Assembly: GCA_014729705.1 (NCBI GenBank)
Contig: WJJK01000045.1
Coordinates: 1 to 49,586 of the forward strand
DNA from: Candidatus Altarchaeales archaeon
GTDB taxonomy: Archaea > Altiarchaeota > Altiarchaeia > IMC4 > SCGC-AAA252-I15
Direction of reading: 5' to 3'
DNA: 49,586 nucleotides
Of this stretch, positions 7,679 to 16,500 are shown in pieces. The notes below the pieces were generated by a model. That model was not told the origin of the DNA, made no database searches, and saw only the letters and a program-made list of their open reading frames with translations. The first letter of the stretch is position 1. Each line of letters opens with the position of its first letter. Position numbers and translations under genes: made by a program.

Positions 7679-7948
7679 ATGGGTGATTTTAGGATTGTTC
7701 AATGTTTCGGTGTAAAAAGACGTCCCGGTAAGCCAGCCAAGATCTGCCGAAGAAGGTTTATTTGGACAGCTGCAGATGCAGGACGGAATAACTTCGGTAG
7801 AAGAGGCACGCAGGCTTGCCCTCATTGTGGCACCCTTCCAGATTTTACACATCCTTATAATCGTTATTTGGGAGGCGAGCTTTCCTATGAACAAGCAGTG
7901 GGAATGATGCCCGAGTGGCAAGAAGAGAAAAAAAGATTAGGTAAATAA
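7679..7948 (+). CDS. Small CXXC protein
   Basis: An 89-residue basic protein with a CPHCG pair in the middle (QACPHCGTLPDF) and two earlier cysteines (C9 and C23), together a plausible zinc site. The C-terminus is an amphipathic helix (YEQAVGMMPEWQEEKKRLGK). It is the last gene before the promoter of the nucleotide metabolism operon. Function unknown; small zinc proteins of this type are common phage host-interaction or DNA-binding proteins. Confidence 0.5.
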   Translation: MGDFRIVQCFGVKRRPGKPAKICRRRFIWTAADAGRNNFGRRGTQACPHCGTLPDFTHPYNRYLGGELSYEQAVGMMPEWQEEKKRLGK

Positions 7949-7957
7949 AAAAACTTC

Positions 7958-7986
7958 TTGACAAACTCTGATTTTTATCTTATGTT
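7958..7986 (+). promoter_or_regulatory. Sigma70-type promoter for the thyA operon
   Basis: A perfect -35 TTGACA (7958-7963), exactly 17 bases, then TATGTT (7981-7986). Transcription would start near 7993, giving a leader of about 100 bases before the thymidylate synthase ATG at 8093. This is the strongest promoter-like site I see in the window and implies use of the host housekeeping polymerase. Confidence 0.7.
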
Positions 7987-8037
7987 CTCAGGGACGAAAT
8001 CGGACAGGGTTTATTATAGATTTAGAAAGTATGAGAG

Positions 8038-8050
8038 TATAGGCCCTATA
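8038..8050 (+). promoter_or_regulatory. Palindrome in thyA leader
   Basis: TATAGG-C-CCTATA is a 13-base interrupted palindrome in the leader, flanked by further TATAG copies (near 8025, 8049 and 8057). It could be an operator for a repressor or simply AT-rich leader sequence. No known folate riboswitch pattern is evident. Confidence 0.25.
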
Positions 8051-8092
8051 TAGAAGTATAGAAATGCAGCGAACCAATGGGAGAGCTTTAAA

Positions 8093-8899
8093 ATGCGCCA
8101 ATATTTAGATTTACTTTCCTTTGTTCTTGAAAATGGTACTCAGAAGGAAGACCGCACGGGTACCGGAACAATCAGCCATTTTGGTTACCAGATGAGATTT
8201 GATTTGGGAGAAGGTTTCCCGCTGGTAACCACAAAGAAGATACATTTCAAAGCTGTTGTACATGAACTTCTATGGTTTTTGGCCGGAGATACAAACATCA
8301 AATACCTTCAAGACAACGGTGTCCGTATTTGGAACGAGTGGTCCACCGAAGACGGCCACGCCGGGCCAATTTATGGATGGCAGTGGCGCAACTTTGGTGC
8401 TGATTATAACGGACAAAGGTTGACTGGAGTAGACCAGATTGCTCAGGTAATCGAACAGATTCGAAATAACCCCGATTCTCGCAGGCACATTGTATCTGCT
8501 TGGAACCCTCAGCAAATAGATCAAATGTCTCTACCTCCCTGTCATACGCTATTCCAGTTCTACGTTGGTAGTGGTAAACTAAATTGTCAAATGTACCAAA
8601 GAAGCGCTGACGTTTTCCTTGGGGTCCCATTCAACATCGCTTCCTACGCCTTACTCACGCACATGGTGGCACAGGTTTGCGATTTAGATGTAGGTGATTT
8701 TGTTCACTCCTTTGGTGATGTTCACATTTATAACAATCATCTGGAACAAGTTAAGTTACAACTAACCCGAGAACCCAGACCTTTACCACGTATAAAACTT
8801 AATCCTGAAGTAAAAGATATAGACAAGTTTAAGTTCGAGGATGTAGAACTTGAAGGTTATGATCCTCATCCGCACATAAAAGGAAAGGTTTCCGTATGA
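8093..8899 (+). CDS. thyA: Thymidylate synthase (ThyA type)
   Basis: Makes dTMP from dUMP with methylene-tetrahydrofolate as carbon donor and reductant. At 268 residues it is full length for the family. Diagnostic segments are present: the N-terminal KEDRTGTGTISHFGYQMRFD, WNEW, the catalytic C150 in LPPCHTLFQFYV, QRSADVFLGVPFNIASYALL and the C-terminal HPHIKGKVSV. A GGGAGA ribosome site precedes the ATG, which lies about 100 bases after a strong promoter. The stop overlaps the dihydrofolate reductase start (ATGA), coupling the enzyme that consumes folate with the one that regenerates it. Confidence 0.97.
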   Translation: MRQYLDLLSFVLENGTQKEDRTGTGTISHFGYQMRFDLGEGFPLVTTKKIHFKAVVHELLWFLAGDTNIKYLQDNGVRIWNEWSTEDGHAGPIYGWQWRNFGADYNGQRLTGVDQIAQVIEQIRNNPDSRRHIVSAWNPQQIDQMSLPPCHTLFQFYVGSGKLNCQMYQRSADVFLGVPFNIASYALLTHMVAQVCDLDVGDFVHSFGDVHIYNNHLEQVKLQLTREPRPLPRIKLNPEVKDIDKFKFEDVELEGYDPHPHIKGKVSV

Positions 8900-9480
8900 T
8901 TATTTCTGTTATAGCTGCTTACACAAAGGACACAAAGGGAAGACAGATTATAGGTAAAGATAATAAGTTGCCATGGAGTATATCCCAAGATATGGCCTGG
9001 TTTAAGTCCTGCACTTCCGGACACGCAGTCCTAATGGGCAGAAAGACACACGAATCAATCGGAAGGGTTCTTCCTAAACGAGATAACATCATTTTAACCC
9101 ATGACAAGGATTATAGAGTTCCCGGGGCTTACGTTTTTAACGATCTCGAAGATGCCCTTCAGTTTGCTGCTCCTCGGGACTCAGAGCTTTTCGTTATAGG
9201 TGGGGAACAGATTTACCGCCAGGTTATAGATCGAGTGGATAGACTTTATCTCACCTGTATAGAGAAAAACCCAGGCTATGAAGGGGACACTTTCTTTCCT
9301 TCCTGGAACCAGACACATTTTAAGGTAATAGATAAACATGAAATAGAAGATCCTAAAAACGGGAAGGTTTCTTTCAAAGTTTACCACAGACATGTTTATC
9401 GACAGCCCAAGCACTTTAATGCTGATGTAGTAGCGGCTTATAGTTCAGATCCTCACAACCCTTATGCCCATGGAATCTAA
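8896..9480 (+). CDS. folA: Dihydrofolate reductase
   Basis: Reduces dihydrofolate to tetrahydrofolate with NADPH, recycling the cofactor oxidised by thymidylate synthase. The 194-residue protein shows the family hallmarks: N-terminal ISVIAAYTKD, the substrate segment IGKDNKLPWSISQDMAWFK, VLMGRKTHESIGR for NADPH binding, and FVIGGEQIYRQV, followed by YEGDTFFP. It overlaps thyA by four bases. The tail after residue 165 is slightly longer than in compact bacterial enzymes and has no evident function. Confidence 0.96.
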   Translation: MIISVIAAYTKDTKGRQIIGKDNKLPWSISQDMAWFKSCTSGHAVLMGRKTHESIGRVLPKRDNIILTHDKDYRVPGAYVFNDLEDALQFAAPRDSELFVIGGEQIYRQVIDRVDRLYLTCIEKNPGYEGDTFFPSWNQTHFKVIDKHEIEDPKNGKVSFKVYHRHVYRQPKHFNADVVAAYSSDPHNPYAHGI

Positions 9481-9778
9481 TCGTTTCAGAGTAATAGTTA
9501 ATCAGGATAGCAAAGGTGAGATACTTTGCTTCTGTCCTTATGATGAGTACCTCAAGGGTCTTTGTGTTTGTAGGGAAAAGTACGACTGCCCGGAAGCTAT
9601 AATAGAGTTAACAGTCCTTCCTAACTCCCGTCCCTCTGACAAAGTAGTGGCGGCGGTTGAAAAAGGGAAGCGGGAAGTTAAATCCGCAGAACGTGAGATA
9701 AAGCGATCTGCGGATAGGATAAAGCAAGGCGTTAACCGTTTGGAGAGAGTAGCCGGTAAAAACCGATGGAGGATTTAA
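9464..9778 (+). CDS. Hypothetical protein with Cys-rich N-terminal part
   Basis: A 104-residue protein overlapping the end of the dihydrofolate reductase gene by 17 bases; either of two in-frame ATG codons (9464, 9470) may start it. The N-terminal half has four cysteines in about 25 residues (LCFCPYDEYLKGLCVCREKY), a possible metal site. The C-terminal half is a long basic helix (KREVKSAEREIKRSADRIKQ) that could bind nucleic acid or form a coiled coil. It lies between folate and nucleotide kinase genes; its own function is not recognised. Confidence 0.55.
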   Translation: MPMESNRFRVIVNQDSKGEILCFCPYDEYLKGLCVCREKYDCPEAIIELTVLPNSRPSDKVVAAVEKGKREVKSAEREIKRSADRIKQGVNRLERVAGKNRWRI

Positions 9779-9779
9779 G

Positions 9780-10382
9780 ATGTCGGAGATTTTGGGTTTT
9801 GGGTCTACGGCGCAGGTGGGTAAGGACACCGCTGCCAATCATTTAGAGGAAGTTTTTGGAGAAGCGAAGAGAGTGGCTTTTGCGGATAAGTTGAAGCAGG
9901 TAGCCATGCTTCTTTTTGGACTTTCTTATGAACAGTGTTACGGTCCAGTGGAAATCAAAGAGAAAGTGGACCCTCGCTATAACCTAACGCCGCGGGAGAT
10001 ACTTCAGGGTATTGGTGAAAACATGAGAAAGGTTTATGAAGATATCTGGATAGACACTGTTTTCAATACCACCATTCCTGATTTAGAACAGCAGGGTTAT
10101 AGTAAGTTTGTCATTTCGGATGTACGTTATCCTAATGAAGCAAGAAAAATAACAAAAGAAGGTGGCGCTGTAGTTCGTATTGATAGAGAAGGTTCTGGTG
10201 TTTCGGTAGGTAAGGGGCATTCTAGCGAGACAGCCATGGAGGATTACAAAGACTACACCGCTATTTTGAAAAACAACGGGACTCTGGAAGAGTTTTTTGC
10301 CAGCGTTGAGGCCCTAGTGGAGGAGCTCGGATGGCAAAAATTGAAAGAAGAGACGGAACAAGTACAGAAGGCAGAGGCTTAG
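9780..10382 (+). CDS. Deoxynucleoside monophosphate kinase
   Basis: A 200-residue P-loop kinase of the phage dNMP kinase type, which phosphorylates dTMP, dGMP and modified or hydroxymethylated dCMP to diphosphates. The ATP loop is GSTAQVGKDTAA (residues 8-19), with the GKDT form typical of this family. Further family segments are VAFADKLKQVAMLLFG (after the loop), TPREILQGIGENMR and FVISDVRYPNEARKI. GGAGG precedes the ATG. It completes a dTTP pathway with the upstream thymidylate synthase and dihydrofolate reductase. Confidence 0.9.
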   Translation: MSEILGFGSTAQVGKDTAANHLEEVFGEAKRVAFADKLKQVAMLLFGLSYEQCYGPVEIKEKVDPRYNLTPREILQGIGENMRKVYEDIWIDTVFNTTIPDLEQQGYSKFVISDVRYPNEARKITKEGGAVVRIDREGSGVSVGKGHSSETAMEDYKDYTAILKNNGTLEEFFASVEALVEELGWQKLKEETEQVQKAEA

Positions 10383-11182
10383 GTCATTCCTTCGCTGCTG
10401 ATAATGTAGACAGGGGTGATCCCGAACTTAATCAGTTTATTAAGAGAAGGCCTACGTATCCCTGGGGAGACAACCCTCGCGGTAGAGAAATAGAGTTTCA
10501 AGATCAATCACAACCTAAAGAGAGAGAAACTTTTAGAGCTTATAGAGGACTTGTTCCTATTGAAGGTCAGGACCCTCTGAAGCCCAAGCAGGTTATTAGG
10601 GTTGGTAGCATCAAGGAGATTAGACCAGAACTTCCTAATCGAACTGTAGATACCGCCGCTCTGGATGCAGCAAAAGAGGCCGAGCGCCAAGCACTTCTTG
10701 CTGCTGATTTTGGGTCTCTCTTCCCGTCGGCGGAAATACTTTCCCCTTCCCCCGGAGCTACTTTTTCTCCCGGAGATCGTATCACGATCCGCGCCAAGGG
10801 AACTGACATTCGTGGTATTTATTCTTGCACCCTATTTGTTGACGGTAGCCCTGTTGATAGAAGAAACTTAGATCGAAGAGATCAGGACCACAACAAGAAG
10901 CAGGAGTTTATTTTCCTCTATGACGTCCCTGCTGATAGAGCTTTGGGCAGCATGGATATTATGATTAGAGTTTTTGACGTGGAATCTTCTGCCCAAGGTG
11001 TTATTGCTGACGATGCCATTAATGATTCTCCGGTACAGTTCAGAGGCGCAGTTGGGTCCCAGGACGGAAGAATAGGAAGAACAGGCTCTACTCCCAAAAC
11101 TAATCCCCAGTTGGAGATCGACCCTCACCAGTATCTTCGAACCCCAGAAGGTATTGCTACTATAACGGTAAACATAGTGTAA
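10331..11182 (+). CDS. Ig-like domain protein, probably virion-associated
   Basis: A 283-residue protein overlapping the kinase gene by 52 bases, with GAGGAG five bases before its ATG. The first 130 residues are polar and likely disordered. Residues 135-220 look like a bacterial Ig-like domain: ILSPSPGATFSPGDRITIRA, SCTLFVDGSPVDRR and MDIMIRVFDVESSAQG give the regular strand pattern. Such domains decorate phage capsids and tails and may bind surface carbohydrates. The position among replication genes is unusual for that role, so the assignment is tentative. Confidence 0.6.
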   Translation: MAKIERRDGTSTEGRGLGHSFAADNVDRGDPELNQFIKRRPTYPWGDNPRGREIEFQDQSQPKERETFRAYRGLVPIEGQDPLKPKQVIRVGSIKEIRPELPNRTVDTAALDAAKEAERQALLAADFGSLFPSAEILSPSPGATFSPGDRITIRAKGTDIRGIYSCTLFVDGSPVDRRNLDRRDQDHNKKQEFIFLYDVPADRALGSMDIMIRVFDVESSAQGVIADDAINDSPVQFRGAVGSQDGRIGRTGSTPKTNPQLEIDPHQYLRTPEGIATITVNIV

Positions 11183-11191
11183 GGAGATTTT

Positions 11192-11698
11192 GTGCCTAAA
11201 AAGAATAACAAACCTTCAAAAAGTGTGAACATCGACGCTATCAAAAGAGATGCTTCAAAGTTGGGCAAGCAGCTATCTAAAGAAAACCCTGCCTCTTTTG
11301 GAAAAGAACTTTCTCCGGGCTCTGTGCGTCGGGAGTCTCCTTTAGAACAGGAGATAGGAAGTACCAAATACCGGGAGATGATCCACCAGCATAATAAGAA
11401 AAACGAGCACATTTTGGATAGGCTCCCCTTTACTTTTCCCAAGAAGAAAGTGGTACGTTCCCACCTGAATGTGGTTGTAGAGTGTGTTGAATGTGGTCAC
11501 CAAGCTGTAGCTAATGAGAATACCGTAGGTATTACTTGCCCTGAGTGCAAGGACTACTGCCGGGTTATCAACCCCGAGCGAGAGAAGCGTTATGGGGACG
11601 AGAGCGACAAAGTGGGTATTTTTGGTACTGCTTCAGACCTTTTGGAGCTTCGAGAAAAAAGACGTGCATCAGAAGATAATGGGAAAAAAGAACAATAA
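11192..11698 (+). CDS. Zinc-ribbon protein
   Basis: A 168-residue basic protein with a GTG start after AAGGAG. Residues 95-125 hold a zinc ribbon with two CXXC pairs (VECVECGHQAV and ITCPECKDYC). The N-terminal 60 residues are Lys/Ser-rich and probably flexible; the C-terminus is charged. Zinc ribbons beside a NusG-like gene could point to a transcription-related role, but that rests on position only. The next transcription unit begins immediately after the stop. Confidence 0.6.
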   Translation: MPKKNNKPSKSVNIDAIKRDASKLGKQLSKENPASFGKELSPGSVRRESPLEQEIGSTKYREMIHQHNKKNEHILDRLPFTFPKKKVVRSHLNVVVECVECGHQAVANENTVGITCPECKDYCRVINPEREKRYGDESDKVGIFGTASDLLELREKRRASEDNGKKEQ

Positions 11699-11700
11699 AC

Positions 11701-11729
11701 TTGATAAATTTGTGATTTTCCTTTATTAT
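11701..11729 (+). promoter_or_regulatory. Sigma70-type promoter for the NusG-like gene
   Basis: TTGATA (11701-11706), a 17-base spacer and TATTAT (11724-11729), each matching consensus at 5 of 6 positions. It begins two bases after the previous stop codon. Predicted start near 11736 leaves a leader of about 20 bases with the GAGGTGG ribosome site at 11743-11749 and ATG at 11755. Confidence 0.65.
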
Positions 11730-11754
11730 TGTCTTGGAAGTCGAGGTGGTACTC

Positions 11755-12288
11755 ATGGGCGAAAATAAAAGTTGGTATGCTTGGGTCATTAAAAGGAACC
11801 GTCTGGATAATGTGGTTAAGTTTATCCGAGAGCAGGTTCCGGAAATAGATAAGTACTTCTACCCTCTGATTAAAAAGGAGTATCAAACAAAGCGGGGGGT
11901 TCGTGTTAAAGACCGTCCCCTTTATGAGGGCTACATCTTCTTACGCTATAATGATCATGATGTAGTCTTTCACAAGCTAAGTGCTTACCCTTTCGTGACT
12001 ACCTACGCGGGGCCTGTTTCTGAAGATGAAATTGAAAGAATGCAGGCCTCCCAAGGTAAGCTTCTCACCGAAATCAAAACCAGTAAATTTTCCGCCGGTG
12101 ATCCCGTAAACCTCCTGGACGGACCCTTTAAGGGGTTTGAGGGGGTAGTCGTAGAGACTCAAGGGGATGCCGTCAAGGTGAGAATAGACGCTCAGATCCT
12201 TGGTAAGGGCGTGGAAATGGCTTTCAACGAGGATGTATTAGAGCGTAAAACTGAGCTGCAAAATACTGAAGTGCAGGATATTGGATAA
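11755..12288 (+). CDS. NusG/RfaH-like transcription elongation factor
   Basis: A 177-residue protein with the two-domain plan of NusG. Residues 5-95 match an NGN domain (WYAWVIKRNRLDNVVKFI, then RPLYEGYIFLRY and VTTYAGPVSEDEIERM), which in the family binds the RNA polymerase clamp. Residues 112-163 are a KOW domain (FSAGDPVNLLDGPFKGFEG, VEMAFNEDVLE), which contacts ribosomal protein S10 or Rho in the host protein. The ATG at 11755 is preferred over an upstream GTG because GAGGTGG precedes it by six bases. It has a private promoter. It may redirect host polymerase or serve the phage's own polymerase-like protein encoded at 42.8 kb. Confidence 0.85.
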   Translation: MGENKSWYAWVIKRNRLDNVVKFIREQVPEIDKYFYPLIKKEYQTKRGVRVKDRPLYEGYIFLRYNDHDVVFHKLSAYPFVTTYAGPVSEDEIERMQASQGKLLTEIKTSKFSAGDPVNLLDGPFKGFEGVVVETQGDAVKVRIDAQILGKGVEMAFNEDVLERKTELQNTEVQDIG

Positions 12289-12294
12289 ATCTAA

Positions 12295-12783
12295 ATGCAA
12301 CGAGGGAGAAAGCCTGGCTATAAACACTCTGACGAGACCAAGGATAAAATACGACAAGGACGTCAGGGCAAAGGTCAGGACGAGGAAACGCGTTCTAAAA
12401 TAAGTAAATCTATGCGGGGAAGATCCAAGAACCCCGAGCACCGAGAGGCTCTCTCGGACAGCTTGCGCGACCTTGAACGAAAATGTATGCGTCGTTTCCT
12501 GGAACTCAAAGCAGAGTACCCCGGACACGAAGATTTTTTTGAAGCACATAAATCTGAAATCCTCTTTGCTATGCGCTCCATAAAGTCTGAGAAGGAGCTT
12601 AGGGACATTCGAAAGTACTTTGAAACGGTTCCTATAGAATATGCTCCGGAGAATGTTACCAGTTATCAGTATGCCAGCAGTTCGTGCTACGCACAAGAAG
12701 ATGCCATGATTGCCTTATTGGATGCTGCGTCTTTCCTGCGGAAGTTTAGAAGTACCAATACTGAAAATCCCACAATCCACTGA
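12295..12783 (+). CDS. NUMOD3-repeat DNA-binding protein
   Basis: A 162-residue protein whose first 60 residues carry NUMOD3-type repeats (HSDETKDKIRQGRQGKG, then DEETRSKISKSMRGRSKNPE), the short DNA-binding modules usually attached to GIY-YIG or HNH homing endonucleases. No nuclease domain follows: residues 60-162 are a helical region with no catalytic motif I recognise. There is no strong ribosome site; the start lies six bases after the NusG-like stop. It may be a remnant of a homing endonuclease or a repurposed DNA-binding protein acting near the packaging genes. Confidence 0.65.
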   Translation: MQRGRKPGYKHSDETKDKIRQGRQGKGQDEETRSKISKSMRGRSKNPEHREALSDSLRDLERKCMRRFLELKAEYPGHEDFFEAHKSEILFAMRSIKSEKELRDIRKYFETVPIEYAPENVTSYQYASSSCYAQEDAMIALLDAASFLRKFRSTNTENPTIH

Positions 12784-12831
12784 AAATAAAAGAAAAAGTC
12801 CTTTTTTAACTAACTTACCTGTTCTTTAATG

Positions 12832-12860
12832 AGGGGTGAACTGTCTATGGTTGTTCCCCT
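12832..12860 (+). terminator. Possible terminator before the packaging genes
   Basis: AGGGG (12832-12836) can pair with CCCCT (12856-12860), with an inner AAC/GTT pairing, and the 3' arm runs into TTTATTTGT. The stem is short and interrupted, so termination is uncertain. It lies in the 100-base gap between the NUMOD3 gene and the probable small terminase gene. Confidence 0.3.
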
Positions 12861-12884
12861 TTATTTGTATGTTCGGGTTTCTAA

Positions 12885-13553
12885 ATGAGCAAAAAAACGG
12901 AAATCAACGAAAAAGATTTAGACAATAAGGCGGAAAAGGACCCTAAGTCCAAGCGCTGGAATAATGCCAATAGTCGTAAGAACCTGAAGCAGTACCAAAA
13001 AGATAAGAAAGAAGAGCCTGTAGTTCCCGAGGTTGTCTCTGAAGATGAGGAGGACAACACGCAGGCGCAAGCACTGGTTGTAGGTCGCAAGATAAGTCCT
13101 GATTTAGTAAAGAAACTCATGCCGCAGCGGGGAGTACTTACTGCAGCAGAAAAGAAAAGATTTAATGGTATTGTTATCACGTATTTGGCAGATTTTAAAA
13201 ACGAAGAACCAACAGCCGCAGACGTTGATGACATTTTCGAAATAGCCAAAAGCGACATTATGGAGACGCGCCTTTTGCAGGCGTCAAAAAGCGACCCTCA
13301 AGCTTTGGTTAGTATTTCTCAAGCTATTGAAAAGCTTAATAAGAGAAAGCAGCAGGCTAAAGAAAACCTGTCCAGCCGTCGAGTGGATCGCAAAGGAACG
13401 CGAGCTTCTGCTGACGTGAACATCATCGACCTTGTAGTTCAGTTTGATAGTCTCCGCAAGAATGAACAGAGAGACAAAATCGATGCTCTCATGGCCGAAG
13501 AGGACGAGACGTCGCAGAAGCTGCGGAAAGTCCTGGAAGACGACGGGTACTAA
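12885..13553 (+). CDS. Probable small terminase subunit
   Basis: A 222-residue protein directly upstream of the large terminase, overlapping it by one base (TAATG). The first 70 residues are Lys/Glu-rich and likely disordered; residues 75-175 are predicted helical (ISPDLVKKLMPQRGVL, LVSISQAIEKLNKRKQQAKE) and could form the oligomerisation core typical of TerS. I do not see a clear helix-turn-helix, so the call rests on position and general features. The start has no strong ribosome site, only TTTCTAAATG. Confidence 0.6.
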   Translation: MSKKTEINEKDLDNKAEKDPKSKRWNNANSRKNLKQYQKDKKEEPVVPEVVSEDEEDNTQAQALVVGRKISPDLVKKLMPQRGVLTAAEKKRFNGIVITYLADFKNEEPTAADVDDIFEIAKSDIMETRLLQASKSDPQALVSISQAIEKLNKRKQQAKENLSSRRVDRKGTRASADVNIIDLVVQFDSLRKNEQRDKIDALMAEEDETSQKLRKVLEDDGY

Positions 13554-16500
13554 TGCTAAAACAAGACGATCCCGAGTTTCTTTCTGCATCCGCAGAACTA
13601 ATACAATTCTATAGACAATACCCTGAAATAGCCGCAGAAGAACTTTTTGGAACTCCGCAGAAACCTTTTCGGTTATCCAACATCCAGAAAGTAGTCTTGC
13701 GGTCTATGTGGTTTAAGAACTACGTCATGGCTGTTATGTGCCGCGGCGCCGGAAAATGCGTAGGCAAGGATTCTTACATATTCACAGACCGTGGGATCTA
13801 TCGAATAAAGGACTTGATGGCAAAGACATCTGTCCTACAAGATGCTGATTTTTCTATATCTGATGGACAATCTCTGGCACCTGCACAAAAGGTTTACTAT
13901 GATGGTATTCAAACGGTCAATATTTTGGAAACATCATTGGGCTATTCTATAAATGTAACCGATGATCATCCATTACTCGTTATGGGTAGTTCTGGCAAGT
14001 TGGAGTGGAAGAAAGGCTGCGATATTTCAGAGAATGATTATGTGTGTATTTCACGAGGCGACAATGTTTGGTCTAACAAAACTTCTACTGGGCAACTAGC
14101 ATATTACTTAGGACTTTTAGTTGGTGATGGGTGTTTAACTCGACGGAACATTATATCTTTTTCTAGTGAAGATGATGAACTATTGTCTGAATTCTGCAGA
14201 CTTACTAAAGAAATATTTGGCTATGATGCCAAGATTAGTGCCCCGAAAGGTAAATGTCGTGAAGTTAGAATTTATTCTGTAAATATATGTGCGCAACTCT
14301 TAGGGTTAGGTTTAGATTATAGTAAAGCATCTGAAAAAAAGTTCCCCTCTTATTTATTAGATAAGGATAGAGATTCTATAATATCTTTTCTTCAAGGATT
14401 ATTTGATACCGATGGTACAGCAGATAGCAGAAGATTGGCAGTTTCTTTTTGTACATCTAGTGCCGAGCTGGCTGAGATTGTTCATTTATGTTTATTGAAT
14501 TTAGGTATAGTTTCCAGAAAAAGATTTAAGAAGAATAGTAAATCTGGTGCTTACATTATTGATTTATCAGGTAAGGATGCTGTCTTATTCAAAGAGATTG
14601 TTGGTTTTAGATTGGAACGTAAACAGAATATTCTCAAAGATAAATGTACGGATGTAAAAATAAACACCAATAAAGATGTTATTCCCCACCAACACGCACG
14701 TTTTTCCAGATTGTTTGCATCAACCTACGGTTTAATACCCAGAGAAAATCGACAACGCCTACATAAATACTCATGCTATTATGATATTTCCTATGAATCT
14801 TTGGACAGAACTTTATCCGATATAAACAAGAATGACGAAGATTTTTCATATTTACAAAAACTTCTAAAGTTAAATTATCGTTTTGATAAAATTGTGAAGA
14901 AGAGTCTTGCTGCGGAGGAAGTTTATGATCTTTGCATGCCGGAAGAAAATCAGCACGCATTTGTTTGTAATGGTTTTATTAACCATAATACTTTCTTATT
15001 AGGAACATTGGCGTGTCTAAAGGCTATGCTTTATCCAGGACACCGTGTTGGCCTTATTGCACCTACTTTCCGTCAGTCCAAGTTGATTTTTGACGAGTGT
15101 AATCGTATTTTTCAAAGGTCTCCTATACTACAGGATGCCTGTGAGAGAAAACCCACACAGCAGTCAGATAACTGCTACATAAGATTTAAATCAGTAGCCG
15201 GACAGCCTGGTTCTCTGGTTCAAGCTATTCCGTTAGGTGATGGTACCAAGATACGAGGTTCTCGTTTCTTTACCATTGTCTGCGACGAGTTTCCGCACAT
15301 TCCTGAAGAAATCTTCAATATGGTTATTCGTCCTATGGCCGCTACTGTTAGCGATCCCATGGAGAACGTAGAGCGTTTAGAGCAGCAGCGTGTTCTACTC
15401 GAAAAGGGACTTATAACAGAAGAGCAGCTGGAAGAGGAAACAAATGCTAACCAGATAATCATTACCTCGTCCGGCTATTTTACGTTCAACCACATGTATA
15501 CTTTGTATTGCGTCTACCGAGATGAGATGCTAAAAGGAAATCTAAAGTATGCTGCTTTCAGGGTTCCCTATACATTACTTCCTCCGGGATTTCTGGATGA
15601 GGATAACGTGGAAGCTGCCAAGAGGGAAATGTCCAGCCTTGAGTTTCGCATGGAATACGAGGCAGCTTTTATTCCGGATACGGATGCTTTCTACAAAGCT
15701 TCTCTTTTGGAGGCTTGTAGTAAGACAAGTTTCTCAACCCAGGTTGTGGGGGAGCCAGGAAAATCTTATTGTTTAGGTATAGACCCTGCTAGAAGTGAGG
15801 ACTCTTTTGCCCTAGTCGTAGTAGAAATCGGGCAGCCTGCTAAGGTAGTTCACGCTCTAGAAATCCACAAACAACCCTTCCCTAAGATGGCACAAACCAT
15901 TGAAGATCTTTGTACTGCTTTTAATGTTCAGCATATCTACATGGACTCCCAAGGAGGAGGTCATGCCATTAAAGACATTTTAGCAGAAAATCCTACCGGC
16001 AATCAATCTGGTCCCATCTTAGACCCCGAGGACGAAGTCCACCAGAGAAAATCAGGACGGCACATTCTAACTATGTGCAATTTTTCTACTGATTTTATTT
16101 CCGAATCTAACTACGCCGCTCTTAGGTTGTTGGAACACCGAGAGCTTCTATTTCCTAATGTTCCTAAGGATACCGAGCCCACTCCTGCGCAGGAAAGATC
16201 TTGGCAGACCATTCAGGATATGAAAACTCAAATGCAGACTATTGAGTTGAGTGAAACCCCTACAGGCAAGCAGCATTTTGATGTGCCCAAGGGAGGAGGT
16301 CACGGAAAGCAGAAGAAGGACTTGTATACAGCATTTATGTTGGCTGCACGTTGCGTCTATGACCTTGTGTGGTCCGAAGGTCTGCCCGATGAGATTCTGC
16401 ATCACGGTGGAGTGATGCAGCCCCGTAACAGAAATAGAAATGACAAAGAAATGGAAGACGCCTTTGGAGGCGAGATTCCTCAAGCCCTAAGAGATAAGAT

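Noticed and set aside
7413..7679. An overlapping 88-codon frame across the Gly/Ala/Pro/Arg-rich gene
   Set aside because: It has no ribosome site of its own, and its composition follows from the low-complexity repeats of the gene in the main frame.
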